From assembly GCA_024680835.1 (NCBI GenBank), contig JAILBP010000098.1, positions 1 through 5,639 of the forward strand: a DNA stretch of 5,639 nucleotides, in the 5' to 3' direction. The notes beneath the pieces are model-generated. The model was not told where the DNA came from. It saw nothing but the letters and a program-made list of their open reading frames with translations, and made no database searches. The first letter of the stretch is position 1. Each line of letters begins with the position of its first letter. Source of the DNA: RGIG6904 sp024680835. Its GTDB lineage: Bacteria > Bacillota > Clostridia > Lachnospirales > Lachnospiraceae. The translations under genes and the position numbers were made by a program. This document shows positions 5,319 through 5,639 of this stretch, piece by piece.

Positions 5319-5341
5319 AATAATAGCTATATCTGTATAAT
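5314..5341 (+). promoter_or_regulatory. Strong promoter of the AIM24-family gene
   Basis: TTGAAA (5314-5319) and a perfect TATAAT (5336-5341) are separated by 16 bases. Transcription would start near 5348, giving a leader of about 72 bases. The gene therefore appears to have its own promoter, separate from the thiamine operon, though read-through from thiC is possible. Confidence 0.75.
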
Positions 5342-5361
5342 ATGATGGTAAAAGGGGTACA

Positions 5362-5385
5362 CAAAACAGCAATTGTACTGTTTTG
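5362..5385. repeat. Inverted repeat in the AIM24 leader (8-base arms, 8-base loop)
   Basis: CAAAACAG (5362-5369) and CTGTTTTG (5378-5385) pair perfectly around an eight-base loop. GTACA (5357-5361) and TGTAC (5374-5378) offer a competing stem. It lies within the predicted transcript, 18 bases before the ribosome binding site, so it could act as an RNA hairpin or as a DNA operator. It has no terminator T-run. Confidence 0.6.
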
Positions 5386-5403
5386 AAATAATACAAATCC
5401 ATA

Positions 5404-5410
5404 AAGGAGG
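5404..5410 (+). promoter_or_regulatory. Ribosome binding site of the AIM24-family gene
   Basis: AAGGAGG, nearly the full anti-16S complement, lies nine bases before the ATG at 5420. With the strong promoter this suggests high expression. Confidence 0.85.
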
Positions 5411-5419
5411 AGAAGGAAT

Positions 5420-5639
5420 ATGAATTACACAATTGATGGTGGAAACTTACCGGTACTTAAGATCCAGCTTGATCAGGGCGAGGCCATCGAGTGCGAGGCC
5501 GGCGCAATGTCATGGATGGATGACGGCATCGAGATGAAGACAGAGGCAGGTGGACTCGGTAAGATGTTCGGACGTATGCTCACAAAAGAGAGCATGTTCA
5601 ATAACACCTACGTTGCCAACAGAGCCGGTGAGATTGCAT
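5420..5639 (+). CDS. AIM24/TIGR00266-family protein, N-terminal part only
   Basis: The first 73 codons are present and the frame stays open at the right edge; family members usually have some 220-270 residues. Visible features are MNYTIDGGNLPVLKIQL (1-17), GEAIECEAGAMSWMDDGIEM (20-39), an AGGLGKMFGRML segment (43-54), and ESMFNNTYVANRAGEIA (57-73). The E-x-G-AM-x-WM...I-x-M...GG...R-L...ES-x-F-x-N-T-Y pattern is what I recognise as the bacterial AIM24 (DUF124) family, a TRAP-like beta-fold. There is no signal peptide or membrane segment in this part. Its biochemical role is not established, and a link to thiamine is not implied since it has its own promoter. Codon use appears like that of its neighbours. 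Confidence 0.85.
   Translation, partial: MNYTIDGGNLPVLKIQLDQGEAIECEAGAMSWMDDGIEMKTEAGGLGKMFGRMLTKESMFNNTYVANRAGEIA

Noticed and set aside
5282..5330. Intrinsic terminator after thiC
   Set aside because: The only stem (5299-5318) has a weak 7-base AT-rich arm and is followed by A residues, not a T-run on the plus strand.
5010..5432. 140-codon minus-strand ORF at the thiC 3' end
   Set aside because: It overlaps conserved thiC codons and the AIM24 promoter and start; its Cys/His-rich composition is a shadow of thiC.

Overview
The window suggests a Gram-positive anaerobe of the Clostridia, most likely a Lachnospiraceae member. This rests on protein style: a short-form ThiC ending in a CSMCGKFC motif, a clostridial-type ThiH, a TenI-like ThiE homologue and a barnase with a clostridial sequence flavour. 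Strong AGGAGG-type ribosome binding sites and frequent ATA and AGA codons agree with this. It is an inference from memory of these families; no search was run.

Layout. Positions 1-674 (minus strand, cut by the left edge) encode a secreted barnase-family ribonuclease with a signal or lipoprotein-type N-terminus and a long acidic Ser/Thr linker. Positions 675-864 are a divergent control region. It holds a strong minus-strand promoter and a plausible plus-strand promoter whose -35 boxes form the arms of a 22-bp inverted repeat. A possible 12-codon leader ORF overlaps the start of thiS. Positions 865-5281 (plus) are a thiamine-biosynthesis operon in the order thiS, thiG, thiH, a tenI/thiE-family gene, thiC. 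Positions 5282-5419 hold a near-consensus promoter and two inverted repeats. They precede the first 73 codons of an AIM24/TIGR00266-family protein that runs off the right edge.

How the genes work together. ThiS carries sulfur as a C-terminal thiocarboxylate. ThiH cleaves tyrosine to dehydroglycine (2-iminoacetate). ThiG joins these with deoxyxylulose 5-phosphate to make the thiazole phosphate. The TenI-like protein probably aromatises that product or, if it is a divergent ThiE, joins thiazole and pyrimidine. ThiC makes the hydroxymethylpyrimidine half from aminoimidazole ribotide. Missing from the window are thiF (ThiS activation), thiD, a clear thiE, and a final kinase.

Points of most interest are the mirror-image promoter region between a ribonuclease gene and a vitamin operon, the Cys-Arg tail after the ThiS di-glycine with no thiF nearby, the TenI-like residues in the 'thiE' slot, the lack of any TPP riboswitch, and the extended ThiH. 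I see no CRISPR, tRNA, rRNA or mobile element. None of these points proves a new system.
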